DNA of 64,000 nt from Anaerolineales bacterium (GTDB taxonomy: Bacteria > Chloroflexota > Anaerolineae > Anaerolineales > Villigracilaceae), in assembly GCA_013140605.1 (NCBI GenBank), contig JABFSL010000022.1, positions 47,022-111,021 on the forward strand, written 5' to 3'. The notes below the pieces were generated by a model. The model was not told the origin of the DNA, ran no database searches, and saw nothing but the letters and a program-made list of their open reading frames with translations. Position 1 is the stretch's first letter; the number at the start of each line of letters is the position of its first letter. Shown piece by piece: positions 16,597 to 23,973 of this stretch. Made by a program: the position numbers and the translations under genes.

Positions 16597-17634
16597 TTAG
16601 TTTGAAGCGGGGACGATCACAGTCCGCACGTCGCCGCTGAATTTTTCCAATGCATCCAAAGTCGCGTTGATGGCGTTCGCTTCCAGTGGAACGGCGCGTG
16701 TGACAATGCGTGTTGTATCCAGAATTTTTTTGCGCGCCATTTCGATCAGGAGCGGAAGTTCGTGCAGATGATGATCGTTCGATCCGATCAATTCCAATTC
16801 CTTCCCGATCAATTCATTATACGTGTTGATTTCAAGCGGCTTGTTTGAAAGCCCAACGATCACAACGCGCCCCATCACGCCCGCAGATTGAACCGCCTGT
16901 TTCATCGTGTGCGGCAGGCCGATCATTTCGATGGCGACATCCACACCTTTGCCATGAGTGAGTTTTTTGATCTCCTCGACCACCTCGACTCTTTGAGCGT
17001 TGATTGGGGTCGCGCCATAATGCGTTGCTAGATTTAATTTCTCCTCATTGATGTCCACCGCATAAACAGTGAGTGCGCCAAACGCGCGCGCCAGTTGGAT
17101 GGCCGACTGGCCGAGTCCGCCCGCGCCGAAAATTGCCACCGTTTCTCCGGGCTTGACTCTGCTCTTACGCAGTGAGTGGAAAGCCGTGGCCGATGCGCAC
17201 ATCAAAGTGGCGCCCTGTTCAAATGGGATTTCATCTGGAAGATGAATCGCGTTGCGGGCGGGCACGGCGATATATTCCGCGTAGCCGCCGTTCGCGTAAT
17301 GACCAATCATCAAAACCTTTTCACAAAATTGATCGTTGCCCGTTTGACAGTAATGACAATTTCCGCAGGCGATGTTGTAATGCAAACAGACCCTGTCGCC
17401 AACGCGGACATTCGTCACCTGCGATCCGATCATCTCAACGACGCCCGCGACCTCATGCCCCAATGTAAGCGGAACTGGTTTGACAGGCGAAATCCCCGCG
17501 CGATAATGCGCATCAGAATGACAGATTCCTGCGGCTTTGACTTTCACCAGAATTCCGCTTCTGCCAATCTCCGGAGTTGGGATTTCTTGCATTTGCAATG
17601 GCTGATTGACACCGACAAATCGAATGGCTTTCAT
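16597..17634 (-). CDS. Zinc-dependent medium-chain alcohol dehydrogenase
   Basis: 345 residues of the MDR superfamily. Catalytic zinc ligands C38 (GICHSDAHY), H60 and E61 (GHEVAG) are present, as is the structural zinc set C90/C93/C96/C104 (CGNCHYCQTGNDQFC). The Rossmann motif GAGGLGQSAIQLARAFGA is followed by an acidic residue (VDINEEK), which favours NAD(H). Substrate is unknown; the family oxidises primary and secondary alcohols or sugar alcohols. Ribosome site AAGGAG upstream. The TrmO-like gene ends 15 bases before it. Confidence 0.9.
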   Translation of the reverse strand: MKAIRFVGVNQPLQMQEIPTPEIGRSGILVKVKAAGICHSDAHYRAGISPVKPVPLTLGHEVAGVVEMIGSQVTNVRVGDRVCLHYNIACGNCHYCQTGNDQFCEKVLMIGHYANGGYAEYIAVPARNAIHLPDEIPFEQGATLMCASATAFHSLRKSRVKPGETVAIFGAGGLGQSAIQLARAFGALTVYAVDINEEKLNLATHYGATPINAQRVEVVEEIKKLTHGKGVDVAIEMIGLPHTMKQAVQSAGVMGRVVIVGLSNKPLEINTYNELIGKELELIGSNDHHLHELPLLIEMARKKILDTTRIVTRAVPLEANAINATLDALEKFSGDVRTVIVPASN

Positions 17635-17649
17635 GAGGCTGCTCCTTGT

Positions 17650-18105
17650 TTACCAATAATTCTTCATCAACTCGGTTGCCCATACAGGCTGGCGGATTTC
17701 CTCGCGCGGTAAAAATTCCTTCATCACTGGTTTGATGTCCAACACAGGCGTGCCGTCAATGGCGTCCAAGCCTTGCACGAATAATTGACGACCCTCGCGC
17801 TTTAGAATTTTAACCGTAGTCACTCCCAATTGGTTGGGACGATTCTTACCGCGCTGGGCGAAGATGCCCACGCTGGGCCAATCCTTGTTGTTGCGCGGAT
17901 GGCGCGCTCCTGTTTCGATTTTGTTGTCGTGTACAAGATGGAAATAAAAGATGATCTCGGCGTGCGAAAATGTTTCAATTTGAAATAAGGCTTCCTCGCT
18001 GAAAGCAGAGTCCAATTCGATGACAGAGATCACATCGCCCCAATTGTCATCTTCAATTTCAGCGCGGATGTTTTTTACGAATGCAATCGGAGACAGGTTG
18101 ATCAT
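17650..18105 (-). CDS. TrmO-like tRNA methyltransferase family protein
   Basis: 151 residues of the UPF0066/TsaA family. Its hallmark motif GARHPRNNKDWPSVGIFAQR and KNRPNQLGVTTVKI are present, as is GLDAIDGTPVLDIKPV. The E. coli member TrmO uses S-adenosylmethionine to N6-methylate t6A37 in tRNA-Thr. This protein has only the core domain. It is upstream of the alcohol dehydrogenase on the same strand with a short gap, with no obvious functional link. Confidence 0.85.
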   Translation of the reverse strand: MINLSPIAFVKNIRAEIEDDNWGDVISVIELDSAFSEEALFQIETFSHAEIIFYFHLVHDNKIETGARHPRNNKDWPSVGIFAQRGKNRPNQLGVTTVKILKREGRQLFVQGLDAIDGTPVLDIKPVMKEFLPREEIRQPVWATELMKNYW

Positions 18106-18212
18106 AATGCGCCTACTTGTATTTTTTTACTTGTGGGTGGTCGCGGAGTTTTCAACATTTTTTTCATGGGGTAATTATAAGCTCACCTTACGCACCTAAT
18201 TGCGATTCTCTG

Positions 18213-18301
18213 AGCGGAGCGACGCCTGTGCGGTGAGGGTCACTACTGCTGAAATCCGAGGTTCTCACCGCACTGGCACACGGTGCAAGTGTCGCTCCGC
18301 T
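18213..18301. repeat. Nested palindromic repeat
   Basis: The 387-base gap 18106-18492 has no gene. It holds this structure with outer arms AGCGGAGCGAC (18213-18223 / 18291-18301) and inner arms GTGCGGTGAG (18228-18237 / 18264-18273), able to form a long two-stage hairpin. Confidence 0.7.
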
Positions 18302-18330
18302 ACTAAGAAACAAGGCTTTTCAAAACCTTT

Positions 18331-18402
18331 TTTGCCACGGATTTCGCGAATTTACACGGATTTTTTAAACCAGTTCGCGAAAATTCGTGTAATCTGCGGC
18401 TG
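18331..18402. repeat. CACGGATTT...AATCTGCGG inverted repeat
   Basis: Imperfect inverted repeat in the same gap: GCCACGGATTTCGCGAATTT ... AAAATTCGTGTAATCTGCGG. I recognise this style as a dispersed intergenic repeat in several phyla. The gap also ends in CTACGTACGTAG near 18468, with no coding signal. Confidence 0.55.
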
Positions 18403-18492
18403 AAGCCTTTGTTTCTTTCGCTTGGAACGGCGATGTTTTCTCGCTGTGGCCTTACTCAGAACGACACTACGTACGTAGGGTGTTTTATAAGT

Positions 18493-19002
18493 TTAAATAT
18501 TACAGGCGAATAATTTTAGTTCAATATCGTCTTCTGACAGTTTGACCATTTTCTCAAATGTGAAGCCGATCTTCTCCAGCACGCGGATGGAACCTGCGTT
18601 GAGTGGGTCAACGATGGCAACCAGGCGTTTTAATCCGATCACAGCCTTTGCATATTGTTTCACCGCCAATGTAGCCTCGACCGCATATCCCTTTGACCAA
18701 TGGCGCGGCAGGAATGCGTAGCCGATATCCACGTCATCCAGCGCGGCGCGTTTGATGAGGCCGCACATGCCAATTGATTCGCCTGTGTCTTTTAAAATGA
18801 CAAGGTCAAGACCAAAGCCATTTTTGGCGTAACTGGCCGCAGGTCCGTTTTGAACGTAGGCCTGGGCATCCTGCACGGTACGGACTCCCCTGTCCCCGAT
18901 ATTTTGAATGAAGGATGGATCGTTCAAAAGTTCAATGAGAAATTCAGCATCGCCTGCGGAGAGATGCCGAAGGGATAATCTTTCTGTTTCGAGAGCGTTC
19001 AT
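18493..19002 (-). CDS. RimJ/RimL-type GNAT acetyltransferase
   Basis: 169 residues of the Acetyltransf_3 group. Features are ETERLSLRHLSAGDAEFL at the N-terminus, the strand DIGYAFLPRHWSKGYAVEA that binds acetyl-CoA, and the C-terminal NAGSIRVLEKIGF motif. Relatives acetylate N-termini of ribosomal proteins or small amines; the substrate here is not predictable. It stands alone between repeat-rich spacers. Confidence 0.85.
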   Translation of the reverse strand: MNALETERLSLRHLSAGDAEFLIELLNDPSFIQNIGDRGVRTVQDAQAYVQNGPAASYAKNGFGLDLVILKDTGESIGMCGLIKRAALDDVDIGYAFLPRHWSKGYAVEATLAVKQYAKAVIGLKRLVAIVDPLNAGSIRVLEKIGFTFEKMVKLSEDDIELKLFACNI

Positions 19003-19075
19003 ATGCGGATTATACCGAAAGGAAATTAAAGCGCGCTGTGTAAAAGTGTTTCAATCATAAGTCAATAAAAATCCC

Positions 19076-19118
19076 TGCTCCCGACGGCGTCTTCGCTGCT
19101 GGGACGGCAGCGGGAGCA
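19076..19118. repeat. Hairpin TGCTCCCG...CGGGAGCA
   Basis: 8-bp arms 19076-19083 and 19111-19118 in the 223-base spacer between divergent genes. It could be a small dispersed repeat or a leader structure; function unknown. Confidence 0.4.
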
Positions 19119-19225
19119 CTTATCCAAGATTTTCATACTGAATGTAACAAGTTTGTTATTACTAGTAACTAATAGCATCTTTATACGACTATTAAGATGT
19201 AATATGAATTCCAATGAGGTGAAAA

Positions 19226-20137
19226 ATGAATAAAATTTCTCGGTATGTTTTAGTGGTTTTTGCTCTTGCAAGCATGTTATTGGGAGCTTGCGCGGGAGTA
19301 GCCCCCTCTGCGCCGGAAGGCAGCAAGGTACAGGCAGATTCGATCTCCTATACAGGCACGATAGAAAGCATCAATGGCAGCCAATGGGTGGTGAACGGAC
19401 AAACGATTACAGTTGATCCTGCTGTGATCAACGATGGCCCGTTTAATGTCGGCGATGTGGTCAAAGTGGAAGTGCAGGTGGCCCCGGATGGTTCAGTGAC
19501 CGTGACGCGTGTTGAGGTCCCCACCCAGGATGATCTGTCTCAACTGCCTGAACTCGGCGATGATAATTCCAATAATGCCAACAGCAACGATATCAATGGC
19601 AATGATGATAATTCCAACAATGCTAATGGGAACGATGATAATTCCAATCAGGCCAACGGGAATGACAGCAATTCCAATGGCGGTAATGGAAATGGCGATA
19701 ATTCCAATGGGAACAATGAGGTCTTTGGTGTAGTACAGGCTATTACCTCAACATCCATCACGATAGACGGTCAAGTTTATGTCTTTCAGCCAAACGCAGA
19801 AATAAAAGGCGCCTTCCAGCCTGGTGATTTTGTGAAACTTCACCTTGTGCTGAATGCCGATGGCACGTTCTCGGTGCGCGAAATGGAAATGTCTGATCCT
19901 TCTCAAGCCGATAATGGTAACGGTAATGATGACAATGGAAATGACAGCAATTCCAACGGTGGGAATGGAAACGATGATAATGGTAACGACAATTCCAACA
20001 GCGGTGGTGGCGGAAACGACAACAGCGGCGGTGGTAACGATAACGGCGGCGGTGGTGGTAATGATGACAACGGCGGCGGTGGTAATGATAACGGTGGCGG
20101 CGGTGGAAACGACAACGGCGGCAACGGCAACGGTTAA
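19226..20137 (+). CDS. DUF5666 lipoprotein with Asn/Asp/Gly-rich low-complexity linkers
   Basis: 303 residues. Lipoprotein signal with lipobox LLGAC near residue 21. Two DUF5666-like beta modules follow: residues ~42-100 (YTGTIESINGSQWVVNGQTI, FNVGDVVKVEV) and ~165-220 (VFGVVQAITSTSITIDGQVY, FQPGDFVKLHL). Each is followed by a low-complexity stretch: NDDNSNNAN repeats after the first, and a Gly-rich GGGNDNGGG tail of ~75 residues after the second. The tail is acidic and disordered, as in surface adhesive or cation-binding proteins; the role is unknown. Good ribosome site (GAGGTGAAAA). The DNA of both linkers is a diverged tandem repeat. Confidence 0.8.
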   Translation: MNKISRYVLVVFALASMLLGACAGVAPSAPEGSKVQADSISYTGTIESINGSQWVVNGQTITVDPAVINDGPFNVGDVVKVEVQVAPDGSVTVTRVEVPTQDDLSQLPELGDDNSNNANSNDINGNDDNSNNANGNDDNSNQANGNDSNSNGGNGNGDNSNGNNEVFGVVQAITSTSITIDGQVYVFQPNAEIKGAFQPGDFVKLHLVLNADGTFSVREMEMSDPSQADNGNGNDDNGNDSNSNGGNGNDDNGNDNSNSGGGGNDNSGGGNDNGGGGGNDDNGGGGNDNGGGGGNDNGGNGNG

Positions 20138-20163
20138 TCGCCACACTCGCATAAGATAGATAT

Positions 20164-20313
20164 AAACATAACTCACCCCGAAATTAATCTTTCGTGGGTG
20201 AGTTTGTTTTTAAGAGCAAATGGGACGCAGATAAAGGCTGATTTTCGCTGATCGAAAGCAAAATCAGCTTTTTTCCCTAGCGGGCGGTGCCAGGGAAATT
20301 AAATTGGGGGTGA
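20164..20313 (+). repeat. MITE-like intergenic element, copy A
   Basis: Begins AACTCACCCCGAAATTAA and ends GAAATTAAATTGGGGGTGA, so its ends are imperfect inverted repeats. Inside are a terminator-type hairpin, a GACGCAGATAAA...GCTGATTTT/AAAATCAGC hairpin and GCGGGCGGTGCCAGGG. The same order occurs, reversed, at 37861-38065. Confidence 0.75.
20170..20211 (+). terminator. Terminator of the DUF5666 gene, supplied by the element
   Basis: Stem AACTCACCC (20170-20178) + CGAAA with TTTCG + GGGTGAGTT (20196-20204), then TGTTTTT. It sits 32 bases after the stop codon, inside the MITE-like copy A. Confidence 0.8.
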
Positions 20314-20950
20314 TGATGCTTTTCAATTCCATCATATTGTCAAAAGGGATTGCTCCCGCTTCCCGCAGTGACTCGCTCGGCGTGAACGCGGCATGGCCGT
20401 AGACTTTCATGCCTGCGCGAACGGCGGCTGTAACGCCAAGTGTGCTGTCTTCGATCACGATGCAGCGGGCGGGGGAAATGTCGAAGGCTTTGGCAGCAGC
20501 CAGAAAGACGTCTGGTGCGGGCTTGGGATACGGCACTTCCAATCCGCTGAAGATGGCGTTGCCGAAGTGCTCTGTCAGATGAGCGAGTTTCAATCGAAGC
20601 GTGATCTCGTCACGGCTGCCGTTGGACGCGACGCAGATCGGCACGGACAGGCTCTCGATGAGCGCGTGGATGCCAGGGACGGTCTTGAGTTCGCTTTCGG
20701 TTAATGGAATAATTCGTTGATCGAAAATGGATAGAAAGTCTGCGGGCGGAGTCCAGTTCAGTGTCTGTGCAGTGACTTCCAACCTTTTGGATATGACCGC
20801 ACCTGAAAACTTGCGCAGGTATTCTTCGTAACTTAGTTGAAAGCCATACTCGGCGAGCATTTGGACAAAGACTTGTGTGGCGAGCGGCTCGCTCTCTACC
20901 AGTACACCGTCGCAATCAAATATGACAAGATCAAAGGGTGTTGTGTTCAT
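20264..20950 (-). CDS. HAD-family phosphatase, C-terminus extended by a repeat
   Basis: Start chosen at ATG 20948-20950 (MNTTPFDLVIFDCDGVLVES), which places the HAD nucleophile motif DCDGV at the N-terminus; the longer frame upstream is only GATGAGT repeat sequence. 228 residues. Motif I is DCDGVLVES, motif II is CVASNGS, and motif III/IV is KPAPDVFLAAA ... CIVIEDSTLGVTAA. Subfamily of beta-phosphoglucomutase-like phosphatases acting on small phosphorylated metabolites. The last ~14 residues (from TPNLISLAPPAREKS) are encoded by MITE-like copy A, so the original stop codon was probably lost on insertion. Confidence 0.88.
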   Translation of the reverse strand: MNTTPFDLVIFDCDGVLVESEPLATQVFVQMLAEYGFQLSYEEYLRKFSGAVISKRLEVTAQTLNWTPPADFLSIFDQRIIPLTESELKTVPGIHALIESLSVPICVASNGSRDEITLRLKLAHLTEHFGNAIFSGLEVPYPKPAPDVFLAAAKAFDISPARCIVIEDSTLGVTAAVRAGMKVYGHAAFTPSESLREAGAIPFDNMMELKSIITPNLISLAPPAREKS

Positions 20951-20969
20951 AGGAGCGGAAATTATACAT

Positions 20970-21045
20970 GAAGGAGTGCGTGAAGGATGAAGGATGAGTG
21001 AAAAGTGATGAGTGACGAGTAATGAGTGATGAGGGATGAGGGATG
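20970..21045. repeat. GATGAGT simple repeat
   Basis: Degenerate 7-8-base repeats of GATGAGTGATGAGT type fill the spacer between the two HAD genes. They create long but meaningless open frames on the minus strand. Confidence 0.7.
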
Positions 21046-21684
21046 CTATTGGTTTTCGGATTTTGTGAGGGTTTCGAATAACTCTTGTGGTGAATGGACG
21101 AGATGATCTGGTGCGGCGCTGGATAGTTTTTCCAGGCTTTGGTGTCCCCAACTGACGGCGATGCTTTTGATGTTTGTCTCTTTTGCCGCGCGGATGTCGC
21201 TTAAAGAGTCTCCCACTATATAAATATTCTCATTATCTTTTGCGAAGCGCATTTTGGCGGACAATATCTTTTCAGACTTCGAGCCTGGTAAATCCAACCC
21301 GTATATTGCCTGAACATATTCAAGCAAGCCATGAGCGGCGAGGAAGTTCTTTACCGAGGGTGTTGCACTGCCTGTGACAATGGCAATGCTGTTATACGCT
21401 GACAGTTTTTTGAGGACTTCATCCATACCAGTGAAAATGTCGGGCGGAGAATTCTTACCGCTGAATTTCTTGAGGGCGCGGCGGACAAATTCATCCACCA
21501 AATGTTCGGGGACTCCTAGTTGTTGACCATAAGTTGCAAATGACATGATCTCCAATGAGTTTAGATCTTCAGGTGTCACAACGTGATTTACACCTAATTC
21601 GTCGCAGACTTGTTGTGCAAACAGGATCATGTCGCTGAGAGTGTCCGCGAGTACGCCGTCATAGTCAAATAGGATGAGTGCCAT
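21046..21684 (-). CDS. HAD-family hydrolase (Gph-like)
   Basis: 212 residues. Motif I FDYDGVLADT, motif II IVTGSATPS, and motif III/IV with K and YIVGDSLSDIRAAKETNIK. The large cap domain between motifs I and II is of the phosphoglycolate-phosphatase kind. Likely a phosphatase for a small organic phosphate. Not closely similar to the neighbouring HAD protein, so the pair is not a recent duplication. Confidence 0.88.
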   Translation of the reverse strand: MALILFDYDGVLADTLSDMILFAQQVCDELGVNHVVTPEDLNSLEIMSFATYGQQLGVPEHLVDEFVRRALKKFSGKNSPPDIFTGMDEVLKKLSAYNSIAIVTGSATPSVKNFLAAHGLLEYVQAIYGLDLPGSKSEKILSAKMRFAKDNENIYIVGDSLSDIRAAKETNIKSIAVSWGHQSLEKLSSAAPDHLVHSPQELFETLTKSENQ

Positions 21685-21712
21685 AAGTCGGTGTGTATTA
21701 TTCCATTACGAT

Positions 21713-22042
21713 CTAATCAACAATAAAAAGTTTTGCGCCCGCGTTTGTGTGGGATCGGTGTGGCTCGGCATTATCTGCAACTTGATAACTTGTTCCCGCA
21801 GTGAGGATGAATTCCCTGCCATCGGCAAGCTCGGTATGTAACTCCCCTTCGATGCAAAACAGGATGTGACCTTTTTTGCACCAGTGATCGGCGAGGTAGC
21901 CTGCGCTGTATTCCACCATGCGCACGCGGACGGCATCAAATTGTTGAGTCCGCCAGATTGCCATTCCCTTTTCCCCTTTGTGTTCGGTTGGGACAATCTC
22001 CGACCAGTCTGTTGTGTTGAATGGGATGTTTTTCATTTCCAT
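21713..22042 (-). CDS. DHCW-motif cupin protein
   Basis: 109 residues forming a single cupin barrel. The segment VEYSAGYLADHWCKKGHILF, then CIEGELHTELADGREF and GTSYQVADNAEPHRSHT, fits the small DHCW cupin family known only by its conserved DHxC region. His residues at the two cupin motifs could bind a metal ion. No reaction is known. Starts upstream of a HAD gene with a ~28-base gap. Confidence 0.8.
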   Translation of the reverse strand: MEMKNIPFNTTDWSEIVPTEHKGEKGMAIWRTQQFDAVRVRMVEYSAGYLADHWCKKGHILFCIEGELHTELADGREFILTAGTSYQVADNAEPHRSHTNAGAKLFIVD

Positions 22043-22079
22043 GATGAACTCCTATCAAATTGATGATACTGACTATAGA

Positions 22080-22286
22080 TTATTTCTTAGCCACAAACAC
22101 ATGCCAGCGTTGATTGCACTTTGGGCACTCTGCGACCGTATCACGATCCATGAGCCATAATATGTTTAATGCCGAAGTCTTCTGGCCGTCAGGTTTGATA
22201 TAGCGTGGAATGATCGGCCATCCATTACATAATGGGCATTTGTTCGTGAATTGAAAACTGGTTTGTTCCTTTGATAATCCAAACAT
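22080..22286 (-). CDS. Small zinc-ribbon protein
   Basis: 68 residues with two CxxC pairs (KCPLCNGW and ECPKCNQRWHVF) spaced as a zinc ribbon. A very good ribosome site AAAGGAG lies 6 bases before the ATG, which supports it as a real gene despite its size. No known function; the ribbon suggests nucleic-acid or protein binding. Confidence 0.65.
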   Translation of the reverse strand: MFGLSKEQTSFQFTNKCPLCNGWPIIPRYIKPDGQKTSALNILWLMDRDTVAECPKCNQRWHVFVAKK

Positions 22287-22331
22287 AATTCTCTCCTTTG
22301 GGATTCGTAACAGTTGGCTAAATCAGCCTTG

Positions 22332-22808
22332 CTATGTTGACCAGAAACCTTCATGGACTTTGCGTGCCTCCGCATCGAGTTCCAACGCGGGGCCATCCAC
22401 CTCGATAGCCCGCTGACTGTGCGCAAACACATCACGGCATGGGAGCAGTAAATGCTCTGGCGATGGGCCGATAAGATCATACAGACCAACTTCACTTAAA
22501 GCGTATACAACGCGCCTTACATTACCCCAATGGATCGCGCCTGCGCACATGGCGCATGGTTCTGTGCTTGTGTAAAGTGTGCAGGATTCAAGCTCTTCGG
22601 ATGAAAAGCGCTGAGTGGCAAGCCGCATGAGATTTGTCTCGGCGTGACCTGTGCAATCACGCCCAGTGACTACCGTATTTTCGGCTTGCAATAAAACATT
22701 ATTCTCCTTGTCCACCAGCAGCGCGCCAAAGGGATGATTGCCATGTTCGCGTGCCTGCCTTGCAATTTCAATTGCAGTTCTGAGATGTTGAATATCAATC
22801 AGGTTCAT
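22332..22808 (-). CDS. Zn-dependent nucleoside/base deaminase
   Basis: 158 residues of the cytidine/deoxycytidylate deaminase superfamily (guanine deaminase/TadA-like branch). The zinc site is GHAETNLMR (His ligand and catalytic Glu) and STEPCAMCAGAIHWG (PCxxC). The region HPFGALLVDKENNVLLQAEN is typical of guanine deaminase-type or TadA-like proteins. The tail HEGFW is seen in GuaD-like members. Could deaminate a free purine or pyrimidine base; the specific substrate is uncertain. Confidence 0.85.
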   Translation of the reverse strand: MNLIDIQHLRTAIEIARQAREHGNHPFGALLVDKENNVLLQAENTVVTGRDCTGHAETNLMRLATQRFSSEELESCTLYTSTEPCAMCAGAIHWGNVRRVVYALSEVGLYDLIGPSPEHLLLPCRDVFAHSQRAIEVDGPALELDAEARKVHEGFWST

Positions 22809-22908
22809 GGATGGTCTCCTCGAAGATTGAGATACTTGGTCGATTATAAACTCTCCGCGTTTTGAAAGACTCGAAAAGCATGTGTGTTAACCACCCCAAC
22901 CCCACAAA

Positions 22909-22940
22909 CAAAAATCTCCTGCCGCGACAGGAGATTTTTG
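22909..22940. terminator. Terminator of the DUF2806 gene
   Basis: Perfect 13-bp stem (22909-22921 and 22928-22940) with loop CCGCGA, located 6 bases past the minus-strand stop; the arm ends are A/T tracts, so it works both ways. Confidence 0.85.
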
Positions 22941-22946
22941 TTTTAT

Positions 22947-23837
22947 TTATTCTGCTTCAACTGGAGGCGGGGCTTCTGGTGCTATCTCTTCTTCATTGAT
23001 GAATTTTTGTTTTTTCCAATTTTCGCAAATGAATTCAAAGAAACCGTCAATTGGCTTGCCGCCACATATGGGCGCAATCTCCAATCCAACCTTTGTTAAC
23101 AGAACCTTGCCAATAGTTAATGTCTGATCACTGCCATTAGGTAATTCTAAAGGCACGGATTTGTTGTAGTAATAAGCGTTAAACTTTTCTGGCAACCCTG
23201 TCTCTGAAATGCCGCCAAGGCTAGTAAATTGAATTAAACCAATACTTTCTAAATGACTTAAGGAAACAAAATCAATATTTTGGTCCGTATATATTTTGTT
23301 TTGTTCATCATAAATTAAAGGTGTTAAATTACCGTCGTGAATTTGCCATCCAAAACTACATAACTGTGTAAATAAATCAGCGTCACTTTTATCAAGACTA
23401 GAAAGAAGGTTTACTGTTCTTTTAGAGTAAGTACCAGGAGAATTTGCCTCGCCTGCTAATACTCTTGACCATAATTCCTGCATTTCATTGTCGGAAATCA
23501 ATCGTGATTTGTCAAAGAAGTTAGAAATCCAATCATCCTCTATTTTGTCAGGATGTGATTCGTCACTAAGTTGAGGAAGGGCTTTTTGAGTGATTTGTTC
23601 GATGTTCTTTTGTTTTCTTTCTTCTTCCTTCAAAAAGCGCTTAATAGCTCGTCGTTGAATGTCAGTAATTTCAATTTCAGCCCTTGCCTCTATTATCTTA
23701 GCCTCAGCTTCAGCTTTTGCCACGCGAGTAATTTGATAGGGTTCAAAAATCCCGCCGATTGCATCCGAGATTTTCTCGATTAAGACTGTTGCAGGCTTGG
23801 AAAGTTCGCCTATGTTGATTAAAGGGTTTTCACTCAT
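22947..23837 (-). CDS. DUF2806 family protein
   Basis: 296 residues starting at ATG 23835-23837, which has GAGG at good spacing; the frame could extend 8 codons upstream. Residues ~45-95 are a highly charged coiled-coil-like helix (AKAEAEAKIIEARAEIEI). They are followed by the DUF2806 region with DDWISNFFDKSRLISDNEMQ and WSRVLAGEANSPGTYSKRT. The C-terminus is Pro/Glu-rich. Function unknown; relatives are scattered, often beside mobile or defence genes. AT-richer than its neighbours, which may indicate transfer. No obvious partner here. Confidence 0.75.
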   Translation of the reverse strand: MSENPLINIGELSKPATVLIEKISDAIGGIFEPYQITRVAKAEAEAKIIEARAEIEITDIQRRAIKRFLKEEERKQKNIEQITQKALPQLSDESHPDKIEDDWISNFFDKSRLISDNEMQELWSRVLAGEANSPGTYSKRTVNLLSSLDKSDADLFTQLCSFGWQIHDGNLTPLIYDEQNKIYTDQNIDFVSLSHLESIGLIQFTSLGGISETGLPEKFNAYYYNKSVPLELPNGSDQTLTIGKVLLTKVGLEIAPICGGKPIDGFFEFICENWKKQKFINEEEIAPEAPPPVEAE

Positions 23838-23973
23838 CATCCACCTCGAATTTGTCGACAATCATTTTTGTGAGTATAGCACAAACAAAACATAAACCCC
23901 TTATAATTGCTCTTGCCAATCCAAAATCGTAAATCTAAAATCCCGACCATCCGACCAAGGACAACGAGACCAA

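Noticed and set aside
19748..20176. Long minus-strand frames opposite the DUF5666 gene (Val- or His-rich)
   Set aside because: Mirror frames of a low-complexity gene, without ribosome sites or domains.
20951..21151. 67-residue extension of the HAD protein
   Set aside because: It is made of translated GATGAGT repeats; DCDGV must lie near the N-terminus.
22896..23099. Coding frames opposite DUF2806
   Set aside because: Shadow frames; the minus-strand gene has a ribosome site, domain match and terminator.
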